Assembly (NCBI GenBank): GCA_964443875.1 | Contig: CAYUET010000021.1 | Coordinates: forward strand, 1-47,863 | DNA: 47,863 nt | Source: CAYUET01 sp964443875 | GTDB lineage: Bacteria > Auribacterota > JAFGBW01 | Direction of reading: 5' to 3' | Shown here: positions 16,681 through 24,453 of the stretch, in pieces | Numbering within the stretch: the first letter of the stretch is position 1 | How the letters are laid out: each line of letters begins with the position of its first letter | The notes under the pieces: model-generated | Seen by the model: only the letters and a program-made list of their open reading frames with translations | What the model was told of the DNA's origin: nothing | Databases searched by the model: none | Program-made: the position numbers and the translations under genes

Positions 16681-18423
16681 ATGTCCATGTCTGTCGATGA
16701 GATTTATTCAACAGTTGATCAGATTATTGCCACTGAAAGAGTTCAGCTTGATTCAAGAATTGAAGCTAATAAGGCCAGGTCAACACAAGTCACCGATTTA
16801 TCCACGGTTAAAAGTAAAATCAGTGCCGTAAGAACAAAATTACTTGCCCTGCAGAAAAATTCAACTTTTCAAAGCAAAAAGGTTACCAGCAGTGATTCTT
16901 CCATTGTTACAGGAGCATGCAAAACAGGTGCAACAAATGCCTTATTCAATGTCAAGGTTAACAAACTGGCAGAGGCTGCGAGAACCCAATCGGCTTCAAC
17001 CCTTTTTGGGGCTACCAAAGAAGGGACTTCGACAACGCTGAGTAGTGCCGAAGTGAATACAGGGGTGGGGCAGAATCTGGATGCCAATCAGAATGTCATA
17101 ACCGGGAATCCGAATTTTGAAGGCGGAGGGAATCTTACCACCGGGCATTTTATTATTAATGATGCGAATATTCTCGTTACGAGTAATGATACGGTCAATA
17201 CTCTGTTAACAAAGATCAATAATTCCTCTGCAGGTGTTACGGCGAACTATGACGAAGACTCGGATAAAATCATTATAACAAGTGATGAGGTGGGGCCTTC
17301 TGAAACCATTGAGCTGGGAGAGGATACTTCCGGATTTTTTTCAAAGCTAAAACTGACAGAAGAGAACGGCGGAGTTACTCAAACAGGGGTTGATGCGGAT
17401 GTGTACAGAAAAATTTCGGATACCTCCCTGGCAGGTGCTATAAGCTATGGTTACCTGACTATTAATAACTGCACTGTAGCCGTTGATCCGGAGAATGATT
17501 CTCTGTATGACGTTATAACTCGCATCAATAATTCTTCCGCCGGTGTGTCGATATTTTATGATGAGGATTCCGATAAAGTGACGCTTACCTCCAATGAAGA
17601 GGGTGTTGATTTGGAACTTGAAGATGAAAACTCCGGTTTTTTTAAAGCGATTGGATTGATGGATGCAGGGAACAGCAAGCAGATCTATGAAGGGACTAAT
17701 GCGGAAGTTGTCATCAATGGAACAACCTTTACTCCGGAAGGCAATAAGCTGACTCTTAATGGAACCACACTTAATTTTTTAACTCTTGGGGAGACCAGCG
17801 TCAGAGTGGAAACGGATACAGACAAGTTTGTCAGTGCTGTTCAAAACCTGGTTGATTCTTATAATGAGGCGAAGAACTCGATAAAAACGGTCATTGATCA
17901 GGGAGATAAAAATTCTTCATTCTTATATCAGATGCAGACCGAATTCAGAACCCTGCTTCAGGGCGGAATTTCAAATTCAGGGACCTATAAGTACCTGGCT
18001 GAAGTGGGGATTACTTTTACAAGAGGGATTACCAGCGGCTCAATGGAATTTGATCAGACCGCCTTTAAAGAGGCTCTGAATGCCGAGCCTGAGTCAGTTG
18101 AGTCGCTTTTTGCCTTTGACAGTGATGACAATGGTTTGCGTAATGACGGAGGAATTGCCAATACCCTGGCTCAATCGATTTATAACTATTCTAAAGGGAC
18201 TACAGGGGCCATTGATGAGCGTAAAGAAGTGATTTCAGACGCAAAGTATGCCATGGATTTGCGGATTGCAGATCAGGAGGAGTATTTTGAGACACGGAGG
18301 ATGTTGTTAATTAACACGATGCTTACCCAGCAGGAGACACTTCAGAAATTGGAGCAGGAATATACCAATGCAGGGTCCATCAGTACAAATCTAAGTTTAA
18401 TTAATGGAAGTTTAATTTCTTAA
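16681..18423 (+). CDS. fliD: Flagellar cap protein FliD (HAP2)
   Basis: FliD caps the filament tip and folds incoming flagellin. The 580-residue protein has the FliD N-terminal domain (start MSVDEIYSTVDQIIATE) and the C-terminal coiled-coil domain (about 380-570, ending in the LEQEYTN region). Between them are two tandem flagellin_IN-type modules, near residues 150-225 and 258-330, both containing INNSSAGV followed by a YDEDSDK motif. This is an internal duplication. The start has only a weak ribosome site (AAGGC). fliS follows 12 bp downstream. Confidence 0.92.
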   Translation: MSMSVDEIYSTVDQIIATERVQLDSRIEANKARSTQVTDLSTVKSKISAVRTKLLALQKNSTFQSKKVTSSDSSIVTGACKTGATNALFNVKVNKLAEAARTQSASTLFGATKEGTSTTLSSAEVNTGVGQNLDANQNVITGNPNFEGGGNLTTGHFIINDANILVTSNDTVNTLLTKINNSSAGVTANYDEDSDKIIITSDEVGPSETIELGEDTSGFFSKLKLTEENGGVTQTGVDADVYRKISDTSLAGAISYGYLTINNCTVAVDPENDSLYDVITRINNSSAGVSIFYDEDSDKVTLTSNEEGVDLELEDENSGFFKAIGLMDAGNSKQIYEGTNAEVVINGTTFTPEGNKLTLNGTTLNFLTLGETSVRVETDTDKFVSAVQNLVDSYNEAKNSIKTVIDQGDKNSSFLYQMQTEFRTLLQGGISNSGTYKYLAEVGITFTRGITSGSMEFDQTAFKEALNAEPESVESLFAFDSDDNGLRNDGGIANTLAQSIYNYSKGTTGAIDERKEVISDAKYAMDLRIADQEEYFETRRMLLINTMLTQQETLQKLEQEYTNAGSISTNLSLINGSLIS

Positions 18424-18435
18424 AGGAGATAGTTT

Positions 18436-18882
18436 ATGTCAAACCGAAGAATCAATGAAATCGATAATTATTTCCGGGTGAAAATTGAGGGCGCAAGCCC
18501 CATGGCCTTAATTTATATGGTTTATGACAGAGCTATTAAAACATTGAATGATGCAAAAAAGTTTATTGAAGGGCGTGACAGGGATAATTTCAGCAAATCG
18601 GTAACACATGCCCAGGACTGCATCCGTGAGCTTCGGTCCGGTTTAAACCTAGAATTGGGGGAAATTCCCAAGAATTTATTCCGGCTTTATGATTTTATGA
18701 TTAACCAGCTTGTCGAATCGGCAATTACCCGTGAAAACCCGATCGTTCATGTCAACAGGGTTTTGACGATGCTTGTGGATCTTGAAAACACATGGAAACA
18801 GGCGGAAAAAAATCTTCAGAAACAGAAAACAGCGGAAAATAAAACAGCCTCAGAATACAAGACTCTCAGTCTTGTCGGGTAA
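18436..18882 (+). CDS. fliS: Flagellin chaperone FliS
   Basis: FliS binds the C-terminus of flagellin in the cytoplasm and prevents early polymerisation. The 148-residue helical protein shows the family pattern: NYFRVKIEGASPMALIYMVYDRAI near the N-terminus, then the FI.GRD segment and helices with IRELRSGLNLELG. The tail after residue 130 is lysine-rich and variable. A strong AAAGGAGAT ribosome site precedes the ATG. It forms an operon with fliD and ends 20 bp before the convergent glycosyltransferase gene. Confidence 0.93.
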   Translation: MSNRRINEIDNYFRVKIEGASPMALIYMVYDRAIKTLNDAKKFIEGRDRDNFSKSVTHAQDCIRELRSGLNLELGEIPKNLFRLYDFMINQLVESAITRENPIVHVNRVLTMLVDLENTWKQAEKNLQKQKTAENKTASEYKTLSLVG

Positions 18883-18902
18883 TTGCGTTTAATTGACTTT
18901 TT

Positions 18903-20510
18903 TCACGGGCGCCAGTTTTCCAGATCCTTGAGAATAAGGGGATGTGGGTTGAGTTCAGTCGCTTTTTTCAGATATTCAAGTTGTCTGTCTGTCTGATTCA
19001 TTTTTTTATAGATCCGGGACAAGGTATGAAAAAAAATGAATTTTTCGTTGGTATTCAGCTCAATGGCTTTATTGATCTGTTCCAGGGCTTTTTCAGAATT
19101 ATTGCTTATCAGGCAGGCTTTGGAGGCTTCATTGTGGTAAAGGGCTTTCATGGCGCGAATCTGCCAGCTTTCAGGGTATAAACGATAGGCTTCAGAGGCT
19201 GGAATGGAAATAAGAAGGCTTAATGCAAAAATTTTCAGGGATTTAAAAATTTCTTTTCTGACCTTTAAAGCGTGTATCAGTTCCGTTATGCCGTAGGCCG
19301 AAAAAAGGGTCATCACGGGAATCAAGGGGATTCTAAACCGGGAGTTCACAAAGAAAAAAACGGTGAATAATCCCAGGGAAAGAATGAACCCCATCAAACA
19401 TTTTGTTTCCGGCAGTTTTTTCCACGCCCAATAAAGGCCCGGGATAAAGAAAATCCACAGGGTAAAGAAGTTAATAACGGAGTGCATTGAAAACAGCAGG
19501 GGATAGAATTCCTTCATGCATTCGATGGGATCCGTGTTGTTGGGGGCTTCATATGAAGCGATGAGGAAAAGGGATTTCTTAATCATTTTCCTGATAAAAG
19601 GGATGGGGTTGTTTTTAATTTCTGAAATTGTTTTTTGATACCACCAGTCTGAAACAGTGATTTCATCATAAGTTTTTTCCCTATCAAGGCTGTTAGGAAT
19701 AATTAGAGAGGTTTCCCATATGTTATCATTTTTCCAGATTGATTCTTTAAGGGGCGGAGCCGGTTTAGAGGCTGGTGGAAGCGCTGGAGCAAGAGGGACA
19801 ATACCATCGGATTCCAGAGAGTTTCCGGCATAAAAATTAATTCCTCCCTGGGTTGAAAGAAGGCAAAAATGATGGCCGTATTGGTAATTAAGCCAGGTTG
19901 TGGGCAAAAGGGTTAATAAGAGAGCGCTCAGCAATCCTGCCAGATGAAAGTAATTTTTTGAACAGCGGATAAAAAGCCAGAGAATAACAGGAAGAAAGGC
20001 GAGCATATTGGGTCTGCTTAATGTGGTAAGTGCAAAGAAGAAGCCGGTTAAAAGGGCATAGGAGATTGTTTTTTTGTCGAGATAATATTTCAGTAAAATC
20101 AGAGTGATGAGGCTTAAAGTGATAAAAAGAGGTTCAATGAGGAGCTGCTGCTGATAAAACAGGATCAGGGGATTAAAAAGAAATAAAATAACGGCAAGTT
20201 TTGCAGTGGATTTATTGAAAAACTGCAGGCTCAAATGATAAATCAATAAGGCGGAGAGGAAAGAAAGCGCCATAAACTGGGTTGTTTTAATACTGGAAAC
20301 AAGTCCTTCATGCAAAGAATAGAGTGAGCTTAAAAAATAACCGTAAGCAGGTGTTCTGAAAAAGGGAATATAGTCATTCCCCTGACCGTGTAAAATGGCA
20401 TTTGCCCATAAATAATGGGTTGTTTCATCTCCAATCAAATAATTGCATAAGGGGGACTGAATAAATAGGAAGGAAAAAAAAGAAATATAAACAAGGAATA
20501 TTATGGGCAT
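18903..20510 (-). CDS. GT-C (PMT_2-like) membrane glycosyltransferase with C-terminal TPR repeats
   Basis: The protein has about ten membrane helices in its first 420 residues. The first loop carries GDETTHYLWANAILHG, like the catalytic acidic motif of dolichyl-phosphate-mannose and ArnT-type transferases. A soluble C-terminus has two or three TPR repeats (SEKALEQINKAIELN and QLEYLKKATELNP). It probably transfers a lipid-linked sugar at the periplasmic face. I chose the ATG at 20510, where the first helix begins; a TTG at 20555 would translate the pilin terminator. Neither has a clear Shine-Dalgarno sequence. It lies directly downstream of two pilins, so pilin glycosylation is possible, but lipid or flagellin targets are equally open. 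Confidence 0.75.
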   Translation of the reverse strand: MPIIFLVYISFFSFLFIQSPLCNYLIGDETTHYLWANAILHGQGNDYIPFFRTPAYGYFLSSLYSLHEGLVSSIKTTQFMALSFLSALLIYHLSLQFFNKSTAKLAVILFLFNPLILFYQQQLLIEPLFITLSLITLILLKYYLDKKTISYALLTGFFFALTTLSRPNMLAFLPVILWLFIRCSKNYFHLAGLLSALLLTLLPTTWLNYQYGHHFCLLSTQGGINFYAGNSLESDGIVPLAPALPPASKPAPPLKESIWKNDNIWETSLIIPNSLDREKTYDEITVSDWWYQKTISEIKNNPIPFIRKMIKKSLFLIASYEAPNNTDPIECMKEFYPLLFSMHSVINFFTLWIFFIPGLYWAWKKLPETKCLMGFILSLGLFTVFFFVNSRFRIPLIPVMTLFSAYGITELIHALKVRKEIFKSLKIFALSLLISIPASEAYRLYPESWQIRAMKALYHNEASKACLISNNSEKALEQINKAIELNTNEKFIFFHTLSRIYKKMNQTDRQLEYLKKATELNPHPLILKDLENWRP

Positions 20511-20546
20511 AAAAAAAGGCCGTTCATGTTTGAATTGAACGGCCTT
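20511..20546 (-). terminator. Rho-independent terminator of the pilin gene
   Basis: On the minus strand, GGCCGTTCA (complement of 20536-20544) pairs with TGAACGGCC (complement of 20518-20526) around a 9-nt loop, followed by seven T (complement of 20511-20517). It lies 15 bp after the pilin stop. The ATG of the next gene starts at the base right after the T-run. Confidence 0.88.
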
Positions 20547-20561
20547 GAAATTCAAAGCAGA

Positions 20562-20927
20562 TTAAGCGCCGAGTGTTGAAGCTAAATCTGATTCAGTACC
20601 ATGGTCTGAGCAGGAACCTAAATGGTTTGTAGTATCAAGCACATATTCAACTTTTGAAGCAGGGCAGATAAGCTGTTTACGGATATAGGAGTTTGGATCA
20701 GCAACGGTCGGACTTGTAGGCCAGAGTCTACGAATATCATCGAGCTCCTGTGTTTCGTTTACGCCGTAAGAAGCAATATTATCTGAAATTGCTTTTAAGT
20801 TGGCTTTTTCTGTGCTTACGCGGCTTTTATTTCTGGCTTGTAAAAAGCCCGGTACTCCGATAGCAACCAGAAGCCCTAAGATTGCCACGACAATCATAAT
20901 TTCAACAAGTGTGAAACCTTTTTTCAT
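20562..20927 (-). CDS. Type IV pilin-like protein (major pilin candidate)
   Basis: The 121-residue prepilin begins MKKG, cleaved before FTLVEIMIVVAILGLLVAIG. Glu5 of the mature form is present. The head domain is small. Two cysteines near residues 90 and 107 could close the D-loop disulfide. The C-terminus is short and ends LASTLGA. A strong AAGGAGA ribosome site precedes the ATG, and a strong terminator follows, which together suggest high expression. It is paralogous to the upstream pilin gene. No prepilin peptidase gene is in the window. Confidence 0.92.
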   Translation of the reverse strand: MKKGFTLVEIMIVVAILGLLVAIGVPGFLQARNKSRVSTEKANLKAISDNIASYGVNETQELDDIRRLWPTSPTVADPNSYIRKQLICPASKVEYVLDTTNHLGSCSDHGTESDLASTLGA

Positions 20928-20968
20928 GTTTTTTCTCCTTTTGTTTGTTTTTTCTTTATATTTGCTAA

Positions 20969-21406
20969 TTAATCAATACTGTGTTCAAAAGTTTTTCCCA
21001 GCTCATAAACAGTCCCCGAATTTGTGCTGCAGTGAGGTGATCCATTGGCTGTGATGTTCATATCGCTCGGAAGACTTGTTTTTCCACTGTCAGTACCGCC
21101 TACATACTTATTAGTCTTTACCGGGCAGAAGAGTTGTTTGTTGATATAGGAGGAAACATTTTTAACGGATGAAGATGAAGGCCATAAGGAAATGATGGAT
21201 ACGGGTGTTGAAAAAGAAAGATTGTAATCAATACGATATTGATCCGCTGCATTTTCAATGATTCGAAGATTGTTTACGCAGGTGTCTCTTCTGGCTTTAT
21301 CTCTTGATCGGATAAATCCAGGAACTCCCAGTGTGACTAATAATCCCAGTATTGCTACGACGATCATCATTTCAACCAGTGAAAAACCATAGATTTTTGT
21401 TTTCAT
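20969..21406 (-). CDS. Second type IV pilin-like protein
   Basis: Another prepilin of 145 residues, starting MKTKIYG before FSLVEMMIVVAILGLLV, with Glu5 of the mature form present. It shares the VPGF, LWPSS and YINKQLFCP segments with the neighbouring pilin and has similarly placed cysteines. I chose the ATG at 21406 because AAGG lies eight bases upstream. A longer frame from 21436 adds ten unlikely residues ahead of the prepilin leader. Upstream is an AT-rich 250-bp region (21437-21686). Just upstream a GCACA/TGTGC inverted repeat (21421-21433) lies close to the ribosome site. This may be a minor pilin co-transcribed with the next gene. Confidence 0.9.
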   Translation of the reverse strand: MKTKIYGFSLVEMMIVVAILGLLVTLGVPGFIRSRDKARRDTCVNNLRIIENAADQYRIDYNLSFSTPVSIISLWPSSSSVKNVSSYINKQLFCPVKTNKYVGGTDSGKTSLPSDMNITANGSPHCSTNSGTVYELGKTFEHSID

Positions 21407-21646
21407 GTTTATTACCTTATGCACAGTTTGTGCCATAGTGTTTTTAAAACCTAAATTTTACATCTGTTTTCATCTGTTACTATTATGCATATTTTTATTT
21501 ATATGCAAATAATAAAAATTTAAAAATGCAATAGGGGTTTAATTTGTTTTATGTAATTTTGTTATATTTTATTGCAGCAAAAAATCGATTCGGGAAAGTA
21601 TATGAAATAATCATTTGAATGACAAACAGTTTTTTATAAAAAATCC

Positions 21647-21674
21647 TTGTCATATTTTTTTTTATCCGTATAAA
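21647..21674 (+). promoter_or_regulatory. Promoter of tRNA-Leu(UAA)
   Basis: TTGTCA at 21647-21652 and TATAAA at 21669-21674 are separated by 16 bp. Transcription would start near 21681, six bases before the mature tRNA. The same transcript could continue into aat. Confidence 0.6.
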
Positions 21675-21686
21675 TCAATCCATCAT

Positions 21687-21771
21687 GCCCGAGTGGTGAA
21701 ATGGCAGACACAAGAGACTTAAAATCTCTCGTCCCTTACAGGACGTGCCGGTTCGAGTCCGGCCTCGGGCA
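21687..21771 (+). tRNA. tRNA-Leu (anticodon UAA)
   Basis: An 85-nt tRNA with a long variable arm. The acceptor stem pairs GCCCGAG (21687-21693) with CTCGGGC (21764-21770), and the discriminator is A. The anticodon arm AGAGA/TCTCT encloses CTTAAAA, giving UAA. The T arm GGTTCGAGTCC is canonical. CCA is not encoded. It stands 81 bp upstream of aat, the enzyme that uses Leu-tRNA(Leu) as donor. Confidence 0.96.
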
Positions 21772-21852
21772 TGTTTCCAGAAAAGTTCTTCATAAACACT
21801 GTCAATAAATTGAAATAAATATTTATCCTAATTAAAGAATGCGCATGTTTTC

Positions 21853-22449
21853 ATGAACAGTGATTCCATTCCCTTTAATGAAGAAGTCCTGCTGAATGCT
21901 TATTGCAATGGCTATTTCCCCATGGGGGAGGAAGAATCAGGGGAAGTTGAATGGTACAGGCCTGATCCCCGCTCCATTTTTCCTCTGGATGAATTTCATA
22001 TTTCCAGGTCATTAGCGAGAAAAATAAAGAAAAAAGAATATGAAATCAGGATTAATTCCTGTTTTCATGAAATCATCAGACTTTGCAGAACCCAGCACAA
22101 AGAGGGCATCTGGATCACGGAGAAAATGATCGCCCTGTATCTGAGCCTTCATGCCAGGGGCTTTGCTCATTCTTTGGAGGTTTACAGGAATAATGAGCTG
22201 GCGGGCGGTCTCTATGGAGTTTCCATCGGCGGGGCTTTTTTCGGGGAAAGTATGTTTCATCTGCAGACCGATTGTTCTAAAATTGCTCTGTGTGAGCTTG
22301 TCTCCAGAATGAAGCAAAAAGGAATGATTTTATTGGATACTCAGTTTTCAACCCCTCACCTGGAACATTTCGGGGTAAAATCCATACCGGATTCGGAGTA
22401 TTTTTCCCTCCTTAAAAAAGCGATAGCTCTCCCGGTTTCCTTTCTATGA
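21853..22449 (+). CDS. aat: Leucyl/phenylalanyl-tRNA--protein transferase
   Basis: Aat moves Leu or Phe from charged tRNA to the N-terminus of proteins starting with Lys or Arg, marking them for ClpS/ClpAP. The 198 residues include the family motifs YCNGYFPMGEE (17-27), WYRPDPRSIFPLD, GIWITEKMI, and LYGVSIGGAFFGESMF, with the TDCSKIAL segment and the C-terminal DTQFSTPHLEHFG. No clear ribosome site precedes the ATG. The end overlaps the next gene by four bases. Confidence 0.95.
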   Translation: MNSDSIPFNEEVLLNAYCNGYFPMGEEESGEVEWYRPDPRSIFPLDEFHISRSLARKIKKKEYEIRINSCFHEIIRLCRTQHKEGIWITEKMIALYLSLHARGFAHSLEVYRNNELAGGLYGVSIGGAFFGESMFHLQTDCSKIALCELVSRMKQKGMILLDTQFSTPHLEHFGVKSIPDSEYFSLLKKAIALPVSFL

Positions 22450-23813
22450 CGATTTCAAGAATACAGCTGCTTTTTCACGGCAATGATACCATGAGTGTAG
22501 AATCCTTGTGGGGATTCAAACACAATGGCTGCAGGGTATTTGAAGAGAAAATTGAAACAGAGGCCAGTGGGACGCTCAATCTTAATCCTGTTGAAATTTT
22601 AAAGCATGCCCTTCTTCATAAGACTGAACTTGTTTTTTTACTTAATGTTTTTGGTCTGGATGAAAACTCTTTATTGATGAAGGCTTTTTCCCTGCTTCGA
22701 ATTCATACGGCCAACTGGTTCATTGATAATCCCTTTTATTTTTATGACCATTTTCAGGGCCTGAAAACGACAAAAAATCATATCTGTTTTCAGTGGGACA
22801 CCTTTTATCTGCCCTTCCTGAAGGAGGAAGGTTTTCAGAAACTGATCTATCTTCCGCAGGCTACAAATCCCGAGCGTTTCAGGCCTTTTCCCTTGAAAGA
22901 GGACTGGGAACAAAAAGAGTTTTCACACCCCCTGACCTTTGCAGGAAATCTGGATTTTAAAATGCTGGATCAGCTTGTCCGGAATTGGGTGCGGAATAAT
23001 CCGGAGTATGCTCCGCATATTTCTCAGTTATTGCCGGAAATTGAAAAGGGTTGTCTTCTTCATAAAAATCTTCCTTCGTGGACAGTGATTCATTCTGTCG
23101 CAGAACGCCTGAACATTCAGCTGAAGACCCGGCAGATTTACGAATTGTCACGGATTGCAGAATATCATCTTTCCATTGTGTTGAGAACAGAGATGGCAAA
23201 GTTTCTGGCCCCTTATTCTTTATTTATATGGGGAGAAAAAACGGACTGGCAGTCGGTTTCAGAAAATTTGAACCTGCTGGGAAGGGTTTCCTATTTTAAA
23301 AATATGCCTTTTGTTTTTAACGGATCAGAGATTAATCTGAATATTTCCAGAGTTCAGCAGCGGTTTGGAACGAATCAAAGGGTTTTTGACGTTCCGGCCT
23401 GCAATGCCTTTGTTTTGACTGATTATAAGAAGGAATTGGAGGAGTTGTTTCATATAGGGCAGGAAATAGAGGTTTTTCATGATTTTAATGACCTGGGAAA
23501 AAAAATAATCCTCTATAATCCCCCTGAAAAAAGAAAAAAAATGGCATCTAAGGGATATGAAAGAGTGATTTCCTGTCATACCTATAAGCACCGGATGAGA
23601 CAGGTTTTAAATGATGTTGAGTTGTATCCTGTTGAAAATGAAAATATTGCAGATGAGATAATGGTTAAGCCCCTGGAGTGGATTATTGAGGCCTTTATTG
23701 AATTAAAAAGAATCAGAGAGGCTTTGGAATGGATAAAAATTTTAGGCAGGCATCATGTCAATCATCTCCATCGAGTTCAGTATTTTATGGATAAAATAAA
23801 CAGGGCGGGATGA
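22446..23813 (+). CDS. CgeB-like glycosyltransferase
   Basis: The 455-residue protein resembles spore-maturation CgeB/Glyco_trans_1_2 proteins. The N-terminal half matches DUF3880-like domains (WFIDNPFYFYDHF and QWDTFYLPFLKE near 95-125, then YLPQATNPERFRP). The C-terminal GT-B half has LNISRVQQRFGTNQRVFDVPACNAFVLTDY, with the acidic and glycine positions of the nucleotide-sugar site, followed by the RKKMASKGYERV segment. The last 60 residues are helical. It overlaps aat by four bases and precedes flgM, so a role in flagellin modification is possible but unproven. Confidence 0.75.
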   Translation: MTISRIQLLFHGNDTMSVESLWGFKHNGCRVFEEKIETEASGTLNLNPVEILKHALLHKTELVFLLNVFGLDENSLLMKAFSLLRIHTANWFIDNPFYFYDHFQGLKTTKNHICFQWDTFYLPFLKEEGFQKLIYLPQATNPERFRPFPLKEDWEQKEFSHPLTFAGNLDFKMLDQLVRNWVRNNPEYAPHISQLLPEIEKGCLLHKNLPSWTVIHSVAERLNIQLKTRQIYELSRIAEYHLSIVLRTEMAKFLAPYSLFIWGEKTDWQSVSENLNLLGRVSYFKNMPFVFNGSEINLNISRVQQRFGTNQRVFDVPACNAFVLTDYKKELEELFHIGQEIEVFHDFNDLGKKIILYNPPEKRKKMASKGYERVISCHTYKHRMRQVLNDVELYPVENENIADEIMVKPLEWIIEAFIELKRIREALEWIKILGRHHVNHLHRVQYFMDKINRAG

Positions 23814-23868
23814 TTTTTCTCTATGTACAACGGAAAGTTTTTTTTGTATTATAATCATGAAAAATAGC

Positions 23869-23896
23869 TCAAGTCATACAGCAGGGATGCCGATAG
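23869..23896 (+). promoter_or_regulatory. Sigma-28-type promoter of flgM
   Basis: TCAAGTCA at 23869-23876 and GCCGATAG at 23889-23896, 12 bp apart, have the same spacing as the flagellin promoter. Transcription would start near 23902, giving a short leader of about 17 nt to the preferred ATG. A TATAAT at 23850-23855 just upstream could serve a second, vegetative start. Confidence 0.6.
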
Positions 23897-23918
23897 AAGA
23901 GTATGCATGGAGGCAAAC

Positions 23919-24236
23919 ATGGATGTGTTAGGAATCAGTAAATTACCTGAGCCTAAGGACTCTGGAAGAGTCGATAAAACTCAGGTCAATAAAAAAGGCG
24001 ATACGGCCGAAAAGAAGTCTCTCTCTTCAACTGATGAGGTAATGATTTCCGATACGGCTAAAAGCGCTTTTAAAGACAGGAGCTATGTCAAAATGGTTCA
24101 GGATTTACCCGATATTCGTCAGGATTTGGTTGATAGAATAAAATCTCAGGTTGACAATGGATCCATTCCAAATGATGACATGATCCGCAAAACAGCGGAC
24201 AAAATGATCAATGGAATTCTTGAGGATTTAGCCTGA
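23919..24236 (+). CDS. flgM: Anti-sigma-28 factor FlgM
   Basis: FlgM binds sigma-28 until the hook is complete and is then exported. The 105-residue protein has an unstructured polar N-terminal half and a C-terminal sigma-binding domain with the family pattern VMISDTAKSAF, VQDLPDIRQDLVDRIKSQV and IRKTADKMINGIL. I prefer the ATG at 23919 because GGAGG stands five bases upstream and the promoter lies too close for the 23907 ATG. It is transcribed from its own sigma-28-like promoter, far from fliD-fliS. The 218-bp gap downstream is T-rich and holds the purD promoter. Confidence 0.85.
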   Translation: MDVLGISKLPEPKDSGRVDKTQVNKKGDTAEKKSLSSTDEVMISDTAKSAFKDRSYVKMVQDLPDIRQDLVDRIKSQVDNGSIPNDDMIRKTADKMINGILEDLA

Positions 24237-24383
24237 TTTTTCTTCTCTTAAGATTGTAATTTCTCTCTTTGTCATCTTCTTTTTTTTCAATTTTGCTTCA
24301 ATTTTTTTCTTTATTCTATTTTTATCCTGTCTGAATTTATTTATTTTAAACATCACAGGATTCGTTTTTCCTGTTTTTATTAT

Positions 24384-24413
24384 TTGACATGCTTTTACAG
24401 ACTTAAGTATGTT
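24384..24413 (+). promoter_or_regulatory. Sigma-70 promoter of the purD operon
   Basis: A perfect TTGACA at 24384-24389 and TATGTT at 24408-24413 are 18 bp apart, about 40 bp before the purD ATG. I see no purine-riboswitch core in the leader. Confidence 0.6.
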
Positions 24414-24453
24414 CTCTGCATTCAATTCAAGCGTACAGATAGGGGGGTGAATA

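Noticed and set aside
21420..21435. TGGCAC-N5-GTGCA on the minus strand, resembling a sigma-54 promoter of the pilin
   Set aside because: The GG-N10-GC spacing fits, but transcription would then start about three bases before the ATG and exclude the AAGG ribosome site. It is more likely a small GCACA/TGTGC palindrome.
24237..24453. Purine or other riboswitch before purD
   Set aside because: The leader after the promoter is about 35 nt, too short for a purine riboswitch.
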